NCBI RefSeq assembly: GCF_016695175.1 | Contig: NZ_CP068023.1 | Coordinates: 3,467,501 to 3,531,500 of the forward strand | Reading direction: 5' to 3' | From: Pseudoalteromonas sp. GCY | GTDB taxonomy: Bacteria; Pseudomonadota; Gammaproteobacteria; Enterobacterales; Alteromonadaceae | Length of the DNA stretch: 64,000 nucleotides | In this document: positions 17,930 through 27,351 of the stretch, piece by piece | Layout of the letters: every line of letters starts with the position of its first letter | How positions within the stretch are numbered: position 1 is the first letter of the stretch | Program-made: the position numbers and the translations under genes | Notes under the pieces: generated by a model | The model's database searches: none | Told to the model about the DNA's origin: nothing | What the model saw: the letters and a program-made list of their open reading frames with translations, nothing else

Positions 17930-18196
17930 TAGGGCCAGTTGATCTTTCAAGTTTGTTTTTGCAGCTGTTTGATTGGTATTTATACAAGGCAGAGCCTGCG
18001 TAGCATAGTTACTCTATGTGAGTCAGGCGATAACACTGTAGAAATGCTAATCAAGCGCTGCCCTTTGGGTTCCCCTGAGTGCGCTTTGTTCATTGTTACT
18101 CAACTTTTGCTTAGATTACTAGGCGGCAAGTCGAGCGCCGCGACCAAAACACACTCAAGGGAACAAAAATCAAACAGCAAAGATCATCAGGCCCTA
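17930..18196. mobile_element. MITE-like palindromic element, 267 bp
   Basis: Terminal inverted repeats TAGGGCCAGTTGATCTTT (left) and AAAGATCATCAGGCCCTA (right) match at 16 of 18 positions. The interior has nested inverted repeats: GCCTG at 17994 pairing with CAGGC at 18028 around CATAG/CTATG, and CCCTGAGTG near 18075 pairing with CACTCAAGGG near 18162. No coding gene is credible inside. It fills the gap between the aldehyde dehydrogenase and nucleotidyltransferase genes. No clear target-site duplication is seen. The transposase would be supplied in trans. Confidence 0.7.
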
Positions 18197-18214
18197 GTCT
18201 TACACCAGTGTGAA

Positions 18215-19648
18215 CTAGCTAAACTTTTGGCATAAGTACTTTATTTCTTGGTATTCAAGCAGTCCTTCCTGTGCCCCTTCTCGGCCAAGACCTGAAAACT
18301 TCACACCGCCAAAAGGCGCTACCGGATTGGATATAATCCCTTCGTTAATCCCAACCATGCCATACTCAAGCGCATGACTTACTCGCCTTATTTGATTGCC
18401 ATCATTCGAATAAAAATAAGCAGCAAGCCCTTCTGGCACAGAGTTTGCCATTCTTACCACTTCATCTTCACTCTCAAAATCAATAATGCTGACAATCGGT
18501 GCAAAAATTTCTTCATGGAAGATCCGCATGGTGCTATTTACACCCGTGATAACTACCGGAGCCATAAATTGGCCGCTTTGTTTATCACCTTGATAAGCGA
18601 TGCTTGCGCCTTTAGCTAACGCATCGTCCAACAGCTGCTGTGCTTTTTGTTTGGCTTCAAGTGAAATGAGTGGACCAATATCAATACCTTGCTCTAAACC
18701 ATTCCCCAAGGTGAGTGTGCTGACCTGCTGAGTGAGTGTATTGAGTAGCGCTGCCGCAATACTTTTTGCTACAAACACGCGATTTGCGGCCACACAAGTT
18801 TGTCCTGCATTTCTAAACTTTGCCGCCATCAAGCCACTTACCGCTTGCTCAACGTCAGCGCTGTCGAAAACAATAAATGGTGCATTACCACCAAGCTCCA
18901 TTGACGTTCTTTTCACCGTGTCGGCACATTGCTTTAACAACGCACTCCCCACTTGTGTTGATCCCGTGAATGTGAGTTTGCGCACTTGTTGTGACTCAGT
19001 AAGGTGTGCAACTAATCCTTTAGAGTCGTTAGTCACTAACACCTGAAAAGCGCCAACTTCCATTCCAGCCTGAATAGCCAGCTTAGCCAGTGCGATGGCC
19101 GCAAGAGGGGTTTTCTCTGAAGGCTTTAATATAAAACTACAGCCTGCGGCATAGGCTGGTGCGACTTTTCTGGTGATCATTGCAAGTGGAAAATTCCACG
19201 GTGTGATCCCAAGTACAACACCAATTCCTTGCCTAATGGTAGTTAGCTCATGAGATTGAGAATGACTGGGAATAACCTGACCGTAGGCGCGCTTGGCTTC
19301 TTCGCTATACCACTCAATAAATCCAGCAGCATAATCAGCCTCAGCAAGCGCTTCCTTTAATGGCTTGCCTTGTTCCTTAGTGACGATTTCAGCCAATCCC
19401 TGACGATGCTCTATTACCAACTCGTACCATTTTCTAAGTATTTGGCTGCGGGCGTGTGCTGTCGTGCTAGAAAGTTTTTCAAAGGTTTCAACCGCTGCAT
19501 GCAGCGCTTTATCGGCTGCCTGATTATCCACCTCAGAAACCTGAGCTAGGTGCTCTCCAGTTGCAGGGTTGACCACATCGACTTGCTTATTACTATGATG
19601 TGCTTGGCCATTGATAAGTGAGAATTCGGGATTACTGATGAGTGACAT
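18215..19648 (-). CDS. NAD(P)-dependent aldehyde dehydrogenase, succinate-semialdehyde type
   Basis: About 477 residues from ATG 19648, six bases after AGGAGG. ALDH signatures are present: ITPWNFPLAMITRKVAPAYA, FTGSTQVGSALL, the catalytic Glu motif MELGGNAPFIVF (about 245-256), and the catalytic Cys in FRNAGQTCVAANR (about 281-293). Overall it resembles GabD-type succinate-semialdehyde dehydrogenases, which feed GABA catabolism into the TCA cycle. No gabT is adjacent, so the physiological substrate is open. A terminator separates it from fdx upstream, and the MITE follows downstream. Confidence 0.8.
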   Translation of the reverse strand: MSLISNPEFSLINGQAHHSNKQVDVVNPATGEHLAQVSEVDNQAADKALHAAVETFEKLSSTTAHARSQILRKWYELVIEHRQGLAEIVTKEQGKPLKEALAEADYAAGFIEWYSEEAKRAYGQVIPSHSQSHELTTIRQGIGVVLGITPWNFPLAMITRKVAPAYAAGCSFILKPSEKTPLAAIALAKLAIQAGMEVGAFQVLVTNDSKGLVAHLTESQQVRKLTFTGSTQVGSALLKQCADTVKRTSMELGGNAPFIVFDSADVEQAVSGLMAAKFRNAGQTCVAANRVFVAKSIAAALLNTLTQQVSTLTLGNGLEQGIDIGPLISLEAKQKAQQLLDDALAKGASIAYQGDKQSGQFMAPVVITGVNSTMRIFHEEIFAPIVSIIDFESEDEVVRMANSVPEGLAAYFYSNDGNQIRRVSHALEYGMVGINEGIISNPVAPFGGVKFSGLGREGAQEGLLEYQEIKYLCQKFS

Positions 19649-19667
19649 AGCATTCCTCCTGAAAGGC

Positions 19668-19698
19668 AAAAAGCCGTAGTAAGAGACCACGGCTTTTA
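19668..19698 (-). terminator. Terminator of the isc operon
   Basis: On the minus strand AAAAGCCGT and ACGGCTTTT pair over about 9 bp, followed by T residues. It lies about 40 bp past the fdx stop and before the aldehyde dehydrogenase start. Confidence 0.75.
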
Positions 19699-19736
19699 TT
19701 AAATTTGTCGGTAACAACCTAGGTTGTTAGCAGCAC

Positions 19737-20075
19737 TTAATGGTCTTCATTAACGATATTGAGATTGTACTTCGGAATTTCAACCACTAAGTCTTCATCA
19801 CTAATTATCGCTTGGCAACCTAAACGAGACTCAGCTTCAAGACCCCATGCTTTATCTAGCATATCATCTTCCAACTCATCGCTCTCTTCAAGTGAGTCAA
19901 AACCTTCACGAATAACGATATGGCAAGTGGTACATGCACATGATTTTTCACAAGCATGTGGAATACTAATACCGTTTTTCAACGCCACATCGAGTACAGT
20001 TTCACCCGTTTTCGCTTCGATTGCAGCACCTTCCGGACATAACTCTTCATGGGGTAAAAAGATAATTTGTGGCAT
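19737..20075 (-). CDS. fdx: ISC-system [2Fe-2S] ferredoxin
   Basis: A 112-residue adrenodoxin-type ferredoxin, last gene of the isc operon. The cluster ligands are in HACEKSCACTTCHIVI (C-x5-C-x2-C, about 41-53) and LGCQAII near residue 86. It supplies electrons for cluster assembly on IscU. It follows hscA with a one-base gap. The small acidic IscX that often follows fdx is not found here; a terminator comes next. Confidence 0.95.
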   Translation of the reverse strand: MPQIIFLPHEELCPEGAAIEAKTGETVLDVALKNGISIPHACEKSCACTTCHIVIREGFDSLEESDELEDDMLDKAWGLEAESRLGCQAIISDEDLVVEIPKYNLNIVNEDH

Positions 20076-20076
20076 A

Positions 20077-21939
20077 TTACACCTCGTCTACCGACTGCCC
20101 TTGCAGTGCCTTTTTAATTGATTGGTCCATTCGACGTGAAGCAAAATCACTACTCGCCTGATCGACTTCTTCGATCGCCTTTTTAATCTGCTCTGGATTG
20201 TCTGCACTTTCGCGAATTTGTGCAAGTTCAGTCATCGCACCGCGCAGTGTATTGAGTTCATCTTCTGCCAACAGATGACCATCTGTTGCAAGCGATGCCT
20301 CTAACGCTTCCAACACACGCAGCGCTTCAACCTGCTGCTCTTTAAGCATACGAGCACTCATGTCTTCTTTGGCATTACTCATCGAATCTTTTAGCATTTG
20401 TGCTACTTGGTCATCGCTCAAACCAAACGAAGGTTTGACTTGGATCTCAGCCTGCACACCTGTCGATTTTTCTTCGGCTGAAACACTCAGCAGACCATCA
20501 GCGTCAACTCTAAAAGTGACACGAATGTGCGCAGCGCCTGCCGCCATTGGTGGAATGCCTTTTAGACTAAATTTAGCCAAACTACGACAATCATCAACTA
20601 GCTCACGCTCACCTTGCAGTACATGTAATGACATGGCCGTTTGACCATCTTTAAAGGTAGTAAACTCTTGTGCGCGTGCAACAGGAATGGTGGTGTTACG
20701 CGGAATGATTTTTTCAACCAATCCACCCATTGTTTCTAAGCCTAAAGACAATGGTAATACATCAAGCAGTAACATATCAGAGTCAGGCTTGTTACCCACT
20801 AAAATATCAGCTTGGATAGCAGCGCCTAATGCCACTACACGGTCTGGATCGATTGATGTTAGCGGCTCTTTGGCAAAGAAATTACCGACTTCTTCACGCA
20901 CTACTGGCATACGAGTCGAACCACCCACCATCACAACCTGCAAGACTTCTTCTTGTGTGACACTGGCGTCTTTTAACGCACGGCGACAAGAGCGTAAAGT
21001 CTTTTTAACCAGTGGCATTGCCATTTCAGCAAATGCTTGACGCGTGATAGTAACAACCAACTTTTGCTCGCGAACTGGTAGCTCTACGTTTACTGTCTCG
21101 TAGCTTGAAAGCGCTTCTTTACAGGCTCTTGCCTTATTAATAAACAAGCGTAGCTCTTTTGGATTTAAATCAAATAGCTGAGTTTGTTGTTTGAAAAAAT
21201 CGACCAATAATGAATCAAAGTCATCACCACCGAGGCTAGAATCACCACCGGTTGATAATACCTCAAACACTCCCTGGTTTAAGCGTAAGATAGAAATATC
21301 AAACGTACCACCACCAAGGTCATAAACCGCAATCACGCCTTCTTGACCAGAGTCTAGACCGTAAGCTACCGCAGCCGCAGTCGGCTCGTTAAGGAGTCTC
21401 AGTACTTTAAGACCAGCAAGCTCGGCTGCGTCTTTTGTACTTTGTCTTTGTGCATCATCAAAATACGCAGGTACGGTGATAACCGCACCCATTACATCTT
21501 CACCAGCAAAGCTATCAATAGCACGTTGGTGTAATGTTTTTAAAATTTCAGCGGAGGCTTGCACTGGACTCACAGCGCCTGCTACGGTTTCAATAGCTAG
21601 CGAACCGTTATTATCGACAAAGTTATAAGGCAATTGACCATAGCTTTGTTCTATTTCAGATTGCGTTTTACCTAAAAAACGTTTTACTGAAATAAGTGTA
21701 TTGGTGGGATCTTCAGCAGAAGCAGCTTGGGCTTGTTCACCAACGATAACCTCTGATTCGGTGTACCTTACTACCGAAGGCAGCATAGGTTTACCCATTA
21801 AATCGCTAAGGGTCTTTGTTTCGCCACTTTGTACTGTCGCCACAAGAGAGTTCGTGGTACCTAAGTCGATACCAATCGCTAATTTATGCTCATGAGGTGC
21901 CGCGCTCTGCCCCGGCTCAGCAATTTGCAATAATGCCAT
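20077..21939 (-). CDS. hscA: Fe-S assembly chaperone HscA
   Basis: A 620-residue specialised Hsp70. The ATPase domain begins with [15 protein letters not shown] (about 23-37) and has [24 protein letters not shown] and [12 protein letters not shown]. The substrate-binding domain includes [12 protein letters not shown] (about 395-406) followed by the helical lid. HscA, stimulated by HscB, binds the LPPVK motif of IscU to drive cluster transfer; that motif is present in the IscU encoded here. It lies 41 bp after hscB. Confidence 0.96.
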   Translation of the reverse strand: MALLQIAEPGQSAAPHEHKLAIGIDLGTTNSLVATVQSGETKTLSDLMGKPMLPSVVRYTESEVIVGEQAQAASAEDPTNTLISVKRFLGKTQSEIEQSYGQLPYNFVDNNGSLAIETVAGAVSPVQASAEILKTLHQRAIDSFAGEDVMGAVITVPAYFDDAQRQSTKDAAELAGLKVLRLLNEPTAAAVAYGLDSGQEGVIAVYDLGGGTFDISILRLNQGVFEVLSTGGDSSLGGDDFDSLLVDFFKQQTQLFDLNPKELRLFINKARACKEALSSYETVNVELPVREQKLVVTITRQAFAEMAMPLVKKTLRSCRRALKDASVTQEEVLQVVMVGGSTRMPVVREEVGNFFAKEPLTSIDPDRVVALGAAIQADILVGNKPDSDMLLLDVLPLSLGLETMGGLVEKIIPRNTTIPVARAQEFTTFKDGQTAMSLHVLQGERELVDDCRSLAKFSLKGIPPMAAGAAHIRVTFRVDADGLLSVSAEEKSTGVQAEIQVKPSFGLSDDQVAQMLKDSMSNAKEDMSARMLKEQQVEALRVLEALEASLATDGHLLAEDELNTLRGAMTELAQIRESADNPEQIKKAIEEVDQASSDFASRRMDQSIKKALQGQSVDEV

Positions 21940-21980
21940 AATGCTCTTTTCACTTTAACGTTTGTTGATGCTATACATCA

Positions 21981-22511
21981 TCAATCGAATAATTCATCTT
22001 CGATACGTGCTAATTCGTCGCGTAACTTGTAGACAAACTTTAGCTTACGAATATTGTCTGCTGCGGCTTCTAATATGCTCATGTCATCGCTTTGAAGCTG
22101 CTCGGCAAGGGAAGCGCTAAACTCTATATCTAACGCGTTAATCTGTGTTTCAAATTCTGCAATCGCGCTGTCAGGCTCCGCCGCATCAGGTAATTCTTCT
22201 AATGCTTCGCGCAGCTCCATTTGTTGCATTAAAAACATCGGATCTTGCAAAGTTTGTTGCTCAGCCCGTATGTCTACACCCTTTTCGCTTAGCATATACT
22301 CAGCGCGTTTAACTGGATGTTTGAGCACCGCTAACGCGTCATTTATCTCTGCGGTTTTCTGTACCGCGAGCAACTTCTCGCGCTCACTTTTACCAGCGAA
22401 TCTATCTGGGTGAACTGCACGCTGTAGCTCTAAATAACCTTGATTTAGTTTGTTTAAATCAACGTGATAATCAACAGGTAAATCAAATAATTCAAAATAA
22501 CGCATACGCAC
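21981..22511 (-). CDS. hscB: J-domain co-chaperone HscB
   Basis: A 176-residue protein with an N-terminal J domain (YFELFDLPVDYHVD; HPD in QRAVHPDRFAGKS at about residues 34-37) and a C-terminal three-helix bundle that binds IscU. It delivers IscU to HscA and stimulates its ATPase. A hairpin lies in the 54-bp gap after iscA, which may tune expression of the chaperone genes. Confidence 0.94.
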   Translation of the reverse strand: MRMRYFELFDLPVDYHVDLNKLNQGYLELQRAVHPDRFAGKSEREKLLAVQKTAEINDALAVLKHPVKRAEYMLSEKGVDIRAEQQTLQDPMFLMQQMELREALEELPDAAEPDSAIAEFETQINALDIEFSASLAEQLQSDDMSILEAAADNIRKLKFVYKLRDELARIEDELFD

Positions 22512-22521
22512 CTAATACAGC

Positions 22522-22545
22522 AAAGCCCCACCAAGGCAGGGCTTT
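22522..22545 (-). terminator. Hairpin between iscA and hscB (possible attenuator)
   Basis: AAAGCCC and GGGCTTT form a 7-bp stem with a 10-base loop inside the operon. On the minus strand it is followed by TGCTG rather than a T-run, so partial termination or a processing/stability element is more likely than a full stop. Confidence 0.45.
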
Positions 22546-22565
22546 AAGCTATTCACTGTTGCAAA

Positions 22566-22889
22566 CTATACGGTGAAACTTTCACCACAGCCACATTCGT
22601 CTTTCTGATTTGGGTTATTGAATTTAAACCCTTCATTCAGACCTTCTTTTGTGTAATCAAGCTCTGTGCCGTCGATATAAACTAAACTTTTTGCATCAAC
22701 GATGATTTTGACATCTTTGTCTTCAAATACTTCATCGCCTTCATCTAAATCGTCGACAAATTCGAGAACATAAGCAAGACCTGAACAGCCCGTGGTTTTA
22801 ATACCAACGCGCAGCCCTATGCCTTTTCCACGGTTACTCAAAAAGGCTAATACGCGATTAGCGGCTGCATCTGTTAACGTCACTGCCAT
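22566..22889 (-). CDS. iscA: A-type Fe-S carrier IscA
   Basis: A 107-residue A-type carrier. The three conserved cysteines are visible in [14 protein letters not shown] (about 35) and in [10 protein letters not shown] at the end (about 99 and 101). It receives clusters or iron from the IscU system and passes them to apo-proteins. It lies 9 bp after iscU. Confidence 0.95.
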   Translation of the reverse strand: MAVTLTDAAANRVLAFLSNRGKGIGLRVGIKTTGCSGLAYVLEFVDDLDEGDEVFEDKDVKIIVDAKSLVYIDGTELDYTKEGLNEGFKFNNPNQKDECGCGESFTV

Positions 22890-22898
22890 AATAGTCTC

Positions 22899-23282
22899 TT
22901 ACTTCGCTTGTTTACTCTTATAATCTGCAATCGCAGCTTGAATCGCATCTTCTGCCAAAATTGAGCAGTGGATTTTCACTGGTGGCAACTCAAGCTCTGC
23001 ACTGATATCAGTGTTTTTGATAGTCGCAGCTTCTTCTAACGATTTACCTTTCACCCACTCAGTCACAAGTGATGATGATGCAATCGCGCTACCACAACCA
23101 TATGTCTTGAATTTCGCATCTTCGATGATGCCTTCTTTTGACACTTTAATTTGTAGTTTCATTACGTCGCCACACGCAGGTGCCCCCACCATGCCCGTTG
23201 CTACGCTTGGATCGTTCTTGTCTAAAGAACCTACGTTACGTGGATTCTCAACGTGGTCTATAACTTTATCACTGTAAGCCAT
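22899..23282 (-). CDS. iscU: Fe-S cluster scaffold IscU
   Basis: A 127-residue scaffold. The three cluster cysteines are in GAPACGDVMKLQ (about 37), KTYGCGSAIASSS (about 63) and VKIHCSILAEDA (about 106), and the conserved Asp is in the first motif. The HscA-recognition sequence LPPVK is present at about 99-103. It accepts sulfur from IscS and builds 2Fe-2S and 4Fe-4S clusters. It lies 60 bp downstream of iscS. Confidence 0.97.
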   Translation of the reverse strand: MAYSDKVIDHVENPRNVGSLDKNDPSVATGMVGAPACGDVMKLQIKVSKEGIIEDAKFKTYGCGSAIASSSLVTEWVKGKSLEEAATIKNTDISAELELPPVKIHCSILAEDAIQAAIADYKSKQAK

Positions 23283-23342
23283 AACTATTTCCTCACTACC
23301 TGCTTGCGGCTGGATGGTATCCAGCCAGCGGCTAAAACTTGC

Positions 23343-24557
23343 TTAATGGTGTGCCCATTCAACGCTATCTAAATCGATGCCATCTTGGTGCATTTCCCAA
23401 AGCGGTGACATCTCACGTAAGCGACCAATAGAATTCTTAAGAAGATTGACGGTGTAATCGATCTCTTCTTCTGTCGTAAAACGACCAATACTGAAACGGA
23501 TAGAGCTGTGTGCTAATTCGTCATTACGACCTAGAGCACGCAGTACATAAGATGGCTCTAAGCTCGCCGATGTACATGCAGAACCAGAAGAAACCGCAAT
23601 GTCTTTAACCGCCATTAGTAGACTCTCACCTTCAACAAAGTTGAAGCTGATGTTTACAATGCCAGGTACTGATTGGTCGATAGCACCATTAAAATAAACT
23701 TCGTCCATATCCATTAGGCCGTCCAATAGACGCTGACGGAGCGCACTGATGTGTGCATGGTCTTTTTCAAAGTCTTGCTTTGCAATTCTAAATGCAGTGC
23801 CCATGCCCACGATTTGGTGAGTTGCAAGAGTACCTGAACGCATACCGCGCTCATGACCACCACCGTGCATTTGTGCTTCTAAACGCGCGCGTGGCTTACG
23901 ACGTACGTACAACGCACCGATCCCTTTAGGGCCATAAACTTTGTGTCCAGAAAATGACATAAAGTCTACTTTCAATGTTTGTAGGTCGATTAGTACTTTG
24001 CCAGCACTTTGCGCCGCATCAACATGGAACATAATCTTGCGCTCACGACACATCTCACCGATAGTCGCGATGTCTTGAATAACACCTAGCTCGTTATTAA
24101 CGTGCATTACGCTCACCAAAATAGTGTCTTCACGCATGGTTGCTTCAAGCTTTTTCAAATCAAGTAAGCCGTTGTCTTCAACATCCATATACGTCACTTC
24201 AAAGCCTTGACGCTCAAGCTCACGACAGGTGTCTAGCACTGCTTTATGTTCCGTACGAACGGTGATGATGTGCTTACCTTTCTTTTTGTAGAACTGTGCA
24301 GCACCTTTGATTGCAAGGTTGTTTGATTCAGTTGCACCAGATGTGAAAACGATTTCACGCGGATCAGCGTTGATTAAATCAGCGATATCATTACGCGCCT
24401 GATCAACCAGTTCTTCTGCTTGCCAACCGAAACGGTGTGAACGAGAAGCTGGATTACCAAAGTTACCATCCATTGTCAGGCACTGCATCATCTCGTCTGC
24501 AACACGCTGATCAACCGGAGCGGTTGCTGCATAATCTAGATATATCGGTAATTTCAT
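23343..24557 (-). CDS. iscS: Cysteine desulfurase IscS
   Basis: A 404-residue PLP enzyme that takes sulfur from cysteine for Fe-S clusters, tRNA thiolation and other pathways. Supporting segments: [14 protein letters not shown] at the start, [15 protein letters not shown], the PLP lysine in [19 protein letters not shown] (about 203-221), and the catalytic cysteine in [14 protein letters not shown] (about residue 328). It lies 23 bp after iscR in the operon. Confidence 0.97.
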   Translation of the reverse strand: MKLPIYLDYAATAPVDQRVADEMMQCLTMDGNFGNPASRSHRFGWQAEELVDQARNDIADLINADPREIVFTSGATESNNLAIKGAAQFYKKKGKHIITVRTEHKAVLDTCRELERQGFEVTYMDVEDNGLLDLKKLEATMREDTILVSVMHVNNELGVIQDIATIGEMCRERKIMFHVDAAQSAGKVLIDLQTLKVDFMSFSGHKVYGPKGIGALYVRRKPRARLEAQMHGGGHERGMRSGTLATHQIVGMGTAFRIAKQDFEKDHAHISALRQRLLDGLMDMDEVYFNGAIDQSVPGIVNISFNFVEGESLLMAVKDIAVSSGSACTSASLEPSYVLRALGRNDELAHSSIRFSIGRFTTEEEIDYTVNLLKNSIGRLREMSPLWEMHQDGIDLDSVEWAHH

Positions 24558-24580
24558 TTATCTCTCCGCTTGACGTCAAC

Positions 24581-25072
24581 CTAGAGTTGACAGCTCACTT
24601 GAATATTGTCTAATTGCTCGATAACACGCTTAACGTGCTTATCTTGCCGCGTTGCTACGGATTGAACATCCGCGTCGGCGACTAACTCGGCTAGGGAAAT
24701 ACTGTTTAAAAACTCTTCAATTCGCACACTTAAGTCAGACCACAATGAATGAGTCAGACAGCGCATACCGCTTTGGCAACCGCCGCCTTCGCCGTGACAA
24801 CGTGTTGCGTCAACGGACTCGTCAACGGCATTAATCACATCACCAACGGAAATTGTGTGTGCATCACGGCCTAATAAATAGCCGCCGCCTGGACCACGTA
24901 CAGAGCTTACTAAGCCATGTTTACGTAGACGGGCAAATAATTGTTCAAGGTAAGATAGCGAAATCTCTTGTCGTTCAGAGATATCTGCTAGTGGAACAGG
25001 GCCAATACTTGCGTGTAACGCAACATCTAACATTGCTGTCACGGCGTATCTGCCTTTTGATGTCAGTTTCAT
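24581..25072 (-). CDS. iscR: Fe-S dependent regulator IscR
   Basis: A 163-residue Rrf2-family winged-helix regulator. The DNA-binding part is [20 protein letters not shown] with [19 protein letters not shown]. The cluster ligands are in [20 protein letters not shown]: three Cys and the His that marks IscR. With its 2Fe-2S cluster, IscR represses its own operon through type 1 sites. Three matching boxes lie upstream at 25111, 25189 and 25228. Confidence 0.96.
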   Translation of the reverse strand: MKLTSKGRYAVTAMLDVALHASIGPVPLADISERQEISLSYLEQLFARLRKHGLVSSVRGPGGGYLLGRDAHTISVGDVINAVDESVDATRCHGEGGGCQSGMRCLTHSLWSDLSVRIEEFLNSISLAELVADADVQSVATRQDKHVKRVIEQLDNIQVSCQL

Positions 25073-25110
25073 GCATAACCCCCGCTAATTTACCAAGCAG
25101 CAAATTTTAA

Positions 25111-25135
25111 TTACTTGACTAAGATAGTCAAGTAT
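25111..25135 (-). promoter_or_regulatory. IscR type 1-like box 1
   Basis: TACTTGACT and AGTCAAGTA form perfect 9-bp arms with a 5-base spacer, 39-63 bp upstream of the iscR start. It resembles the E. coli type 1 IscR consensus around TTGACT and AGTCA. Confidence 0.75.
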
Positions 25136-25188
25136 TAACCAAGCATAATAACGGCTTTAAATCTGCAACCCTCGTATGCCTACCCGAA

Positions 25189-25213
25189 ATACCTGAGTAA
25201 TTTAATCAGGTAT
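25189..25213 (-). promoter_or_regulatory. IscR type 1-like box 2
   Basis: ATACCTGAGT and AATCAGGTAT frame a 25-bp near-palindrome, 117-141 bp upstream of iscR, with the same layout as box 1. Confidence 0.7.
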
Positions 25214-25227
25214 TATGGATATTGTAA

Positions 25228-25252
25228 TTACCTGAGTATTTTAGTCAAGTAT
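25228..25252 (-). promoter_or_regulatory. IscR type 1-like box 3
   Basis: TTACCTGAGT and AGTCAAGTAT frame a 25-bp near-palindrome, 156-180 bp upstream of iscR. It begins 15 bp after box 2 ends. Confidence 0.7.
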
Positions 25253-25363
25253 TAGTGATGAAGATTTATGCAAGATTTCACAAAAGGAATGGTTAATATC
25301 TAGACAATGGAAATATAACAGTATTGGCGCGTTGGGAGGGCCAATACTGTCTTCTTGTTTGGT

Positions 25364-26092
25364 TTACTTGTTAGTGGATTTATCTATTGAGCTTAGGATC
25401 CCACGTAGAATATTAAGTTCTTGATCTTCCGGTCTAGCACGGTTGAACAAACGCTTTAGCTTAGTCATCACCATGCCCGGATGCTGCTTAATGATAAAGC
25501 CGGTGTCATTCAAGGTATTTTCAAGATGCTCGTAGAATAACTCCATCTGCTTTGATGATGGGTAAATCGTTTCATCCACTTCTTCTGGCTGTTTTTCTTG
25601 CGTGTCTAGATATGTCATACGCGTTTCGTAGGCCAAAGTTTGCACTGCCATCGCAAGATTAAGCGAGCTATACTCAGGGTTGGCTGGAATACACACATGA
25701 TAGTTGCACAATTGCAGCTCTTCGTTCGTCAGACCACTATTCTCACGACCAAATACAAGGGCTACAGGGCCATTCACCGACTCAGCCACCAATTTTTGTG
25801 CACACTCACGCGGGTCTACCATTGGCCACGACAAAGTACGCGAGCGCGCACTGGTGCCAATAGTTAGAGCGCAATCAGCAATCGCCTCTTGAAGCGTATC
25901 GACTTTAGTAGCCGCACCCAACACATCCGTTGCACCAGCCGCCAATGCACTTGCGTGGCTGTCCACTTCACATGCAGGGTCAACTAAATAAAGCTTAGAT
26001 AACCCCATCGTCTTCATTGCTCTCGCAACTGAGCCAATATTGCCAGAGTGTGAGGTGTTCACTAATACAATTCGAATATCTTCTAAAGCCAT
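25364..26092 (-). CDS. trmJ: tRNA Cm32/Um32 2'-O-methyltransferase TrmJ
   Basis: A 242-residue SPOUT-class methyltransferase that 2'-O-methylates position 32 of tRNA. The knotted SAM-binding core is seen as [20 protein letters not shown] (about 10-28), [17 protein letters not shown] (about 113-129), and [19 protein letters not shown]-terminal helical region completes the protein. It sits upstream of iscR on the same strand and opposite suhB, the same order as in E. coli. Confidence 0.94.
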   Translation of the reverse strand: MALEDIRIVLVNTSHSGNIGSVARAMKTMGLSKLYLVDPACEVDSHASALAAGATDVLGAATKVDTLQEAIADCALTIGTSARSRTLSWPMVDPRECAQKLVAESVNGPVALVFGRENSGLTNEELQLCNYHVCIPANPEYSSLNLAMAVQTLAYETRMTYLDTQEKQPEEVDETIYPSSKQMELFYEHLENTLNDTGFIIKQHPGMVMTKLKRLFNRARPEDQELNILRGILSSIDKSTNK

Positions 26093-26307
26093 TTACACGA
26101 GTCTCAAACAAAAATAATGGCGCAGTGTAGCATATCTCATTTGCGTTTATCCAAGCTCTACAACCAGAAATTAAAAATCTTTGCACAGCAAAGGAGTACA
26201 AAAAACAACCACAAAAATTCACAATTGGTTATTTACTTTAGAGAAAAAACCGCTAGAATACGCCGGCTCAAAATGATCCTGTTCTTTTACAACCTAAAGG
26301 TAATGCT

Positions 26308-27111
26308 ATGCATCCAATGTTGAACATTGCGGTACGCGCTGCGCGTAACGCAGGTAAGATTATCCTACGTGCAAGTGAAGATTTATCGCGCGTTGAAGCC
26401 ACTCAAAAAGGCACTAATGATTTAGTAACAAACATCGATACAGATGCGGAATCAATCGTTCGTGACACAATTTTAAAATCTTACCCTGATCACTCTATTG
26501 TTGGTGAAGAATTTGGTCATCACGAAGGCAAAGATGCAGACTACCTTTGGGTTATCGATCCTCTAGACGGTACGACTAACTTCGTTAAGGGTATCCCCCA
26601 CTATGCTGTTTCTATCGCGCTAAGAGTTAAAGGCCGCGTAGAGCAAGCTGTTGTATACGATCCAATCCGCGACGAATTATTTACCGCTTCTCGTGGTCAA
26701 GGCGCGCAGCTAAACAACAAACGTATTCGTGTATCTAAGTCTATTGAATTACAAGGCACGGTGCTTGCAACTGGTTTCCCTTTCAAGCAAAAGCACCACA
26801 TGGATGCCTACCTTGAAGCGTTCAAAGCACTATTCATTCATACAGCTGACATCCGCCGTGCGGGCTCTGCAGCACTCGATATGGCGTATGTTGCAGCAGG
26901 TCGTATGGATGGCTTCTTTGAAATTGGTCTTAAACCTTGGGATACAGCAGCTGGTGAGCTGTTAGTGAAAGAAGCTGGCGGTATGGTCACCGACTTTGCA
27001 GGCGGTGCTAACTTTAACCGTAGCGGCAACATCATCTGTGGCGCACCTAAGCTTTGCCAAGCGATTGTAAAAGAAATTCGTCCAGTATTAACTGAGTCAT
27101 TGTTAAAATAA
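26308..27111 (+). CDS. suhB: Inositol monophosphatase family protein SuhB
   Basis: A 267-residue magnesium-dependent phosphatase of the inositol monophosphatase family. Metal-site motifs are VGEEFGHHEG (about 66-75), WVIDPLDGTTNFVKGIP (about 81-97), and the late GLKPWDTAAGELLVKEAGG (about 211-229). In E. coli SuhB also joins rRNA antitermination complexes with Nus factors. It is transcribed away from trmJ. AAAGG lies about eight bases before the ATG, and a strong terminator follows. Confidence 0.95.
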   Translation: MHPMLNIAVRAARNAGKIILRASEDLSRVEATQKGTNDLVTNIDTDAESIVRDTILKSYPDHSIVGEEFGHHEGKDADYLWVIDPLDGTTNFVKGIPHYAVSIALRVKGRVEQAVVYDPIRDELFTASRGQGAQLNNKRIRVSKSIELQGTVLATGFPFKQKHHMDAYLEAFKALFIHTADIRRAGSAALDMAYVAAGRMDGFFEIGLKPWDTAAGELLVKEAGGMVTDFAGGANFNRSGNIICGAPKLCQAIVKEIRPVLTESLLK

Positions 27112-27164
27112 TAACTCTGGCTTAGACAAAAGAGCCAAGTATTACCTTAGGCTAGTAAATTAAT

Positions 27165-27200
27165 AAAGAGCTACTATTTCATTATGGTGGCTCTTTTTGT
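27165..27200 (+). terminator. Intrinsic terminator of suhB
   Basis: AAAGAGCTAC and GTGGCTCTTT pair over 10 bp (one G-T) with a 12-base loop, followed by a T-run, 54 bp past the stop. Confidence 0.85.
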
Positions 27201-27351
27201 TTCCATCTCCTTTCGTACAACTCACGACGAGCCAGCCTGTCACTACCACAAAAACGACTCTTTTCTTCTTATATCCAAATCGCTAAATGCTGTTGCCAGC
27301 AGTACATAAGCACCATATGCTAGAGCTTCTCCATTTAAGCAAGGAAAAGTG

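Noticed and set aside
17840..17950. Extended N-terminus of the nucleotidyltransferase from TTG 17950
   Set aside because: It would begin in the MITE terminal repeat and adds 37 residues ahead of the usual nucleotide-binding start.
17939..18235. A 98-codon plus-strand open frame inside the MITE
   Set aside because: It lies within the palindromic element, has no recognisable domain and runs into the antisense of the aldehyde dehydrogenase.
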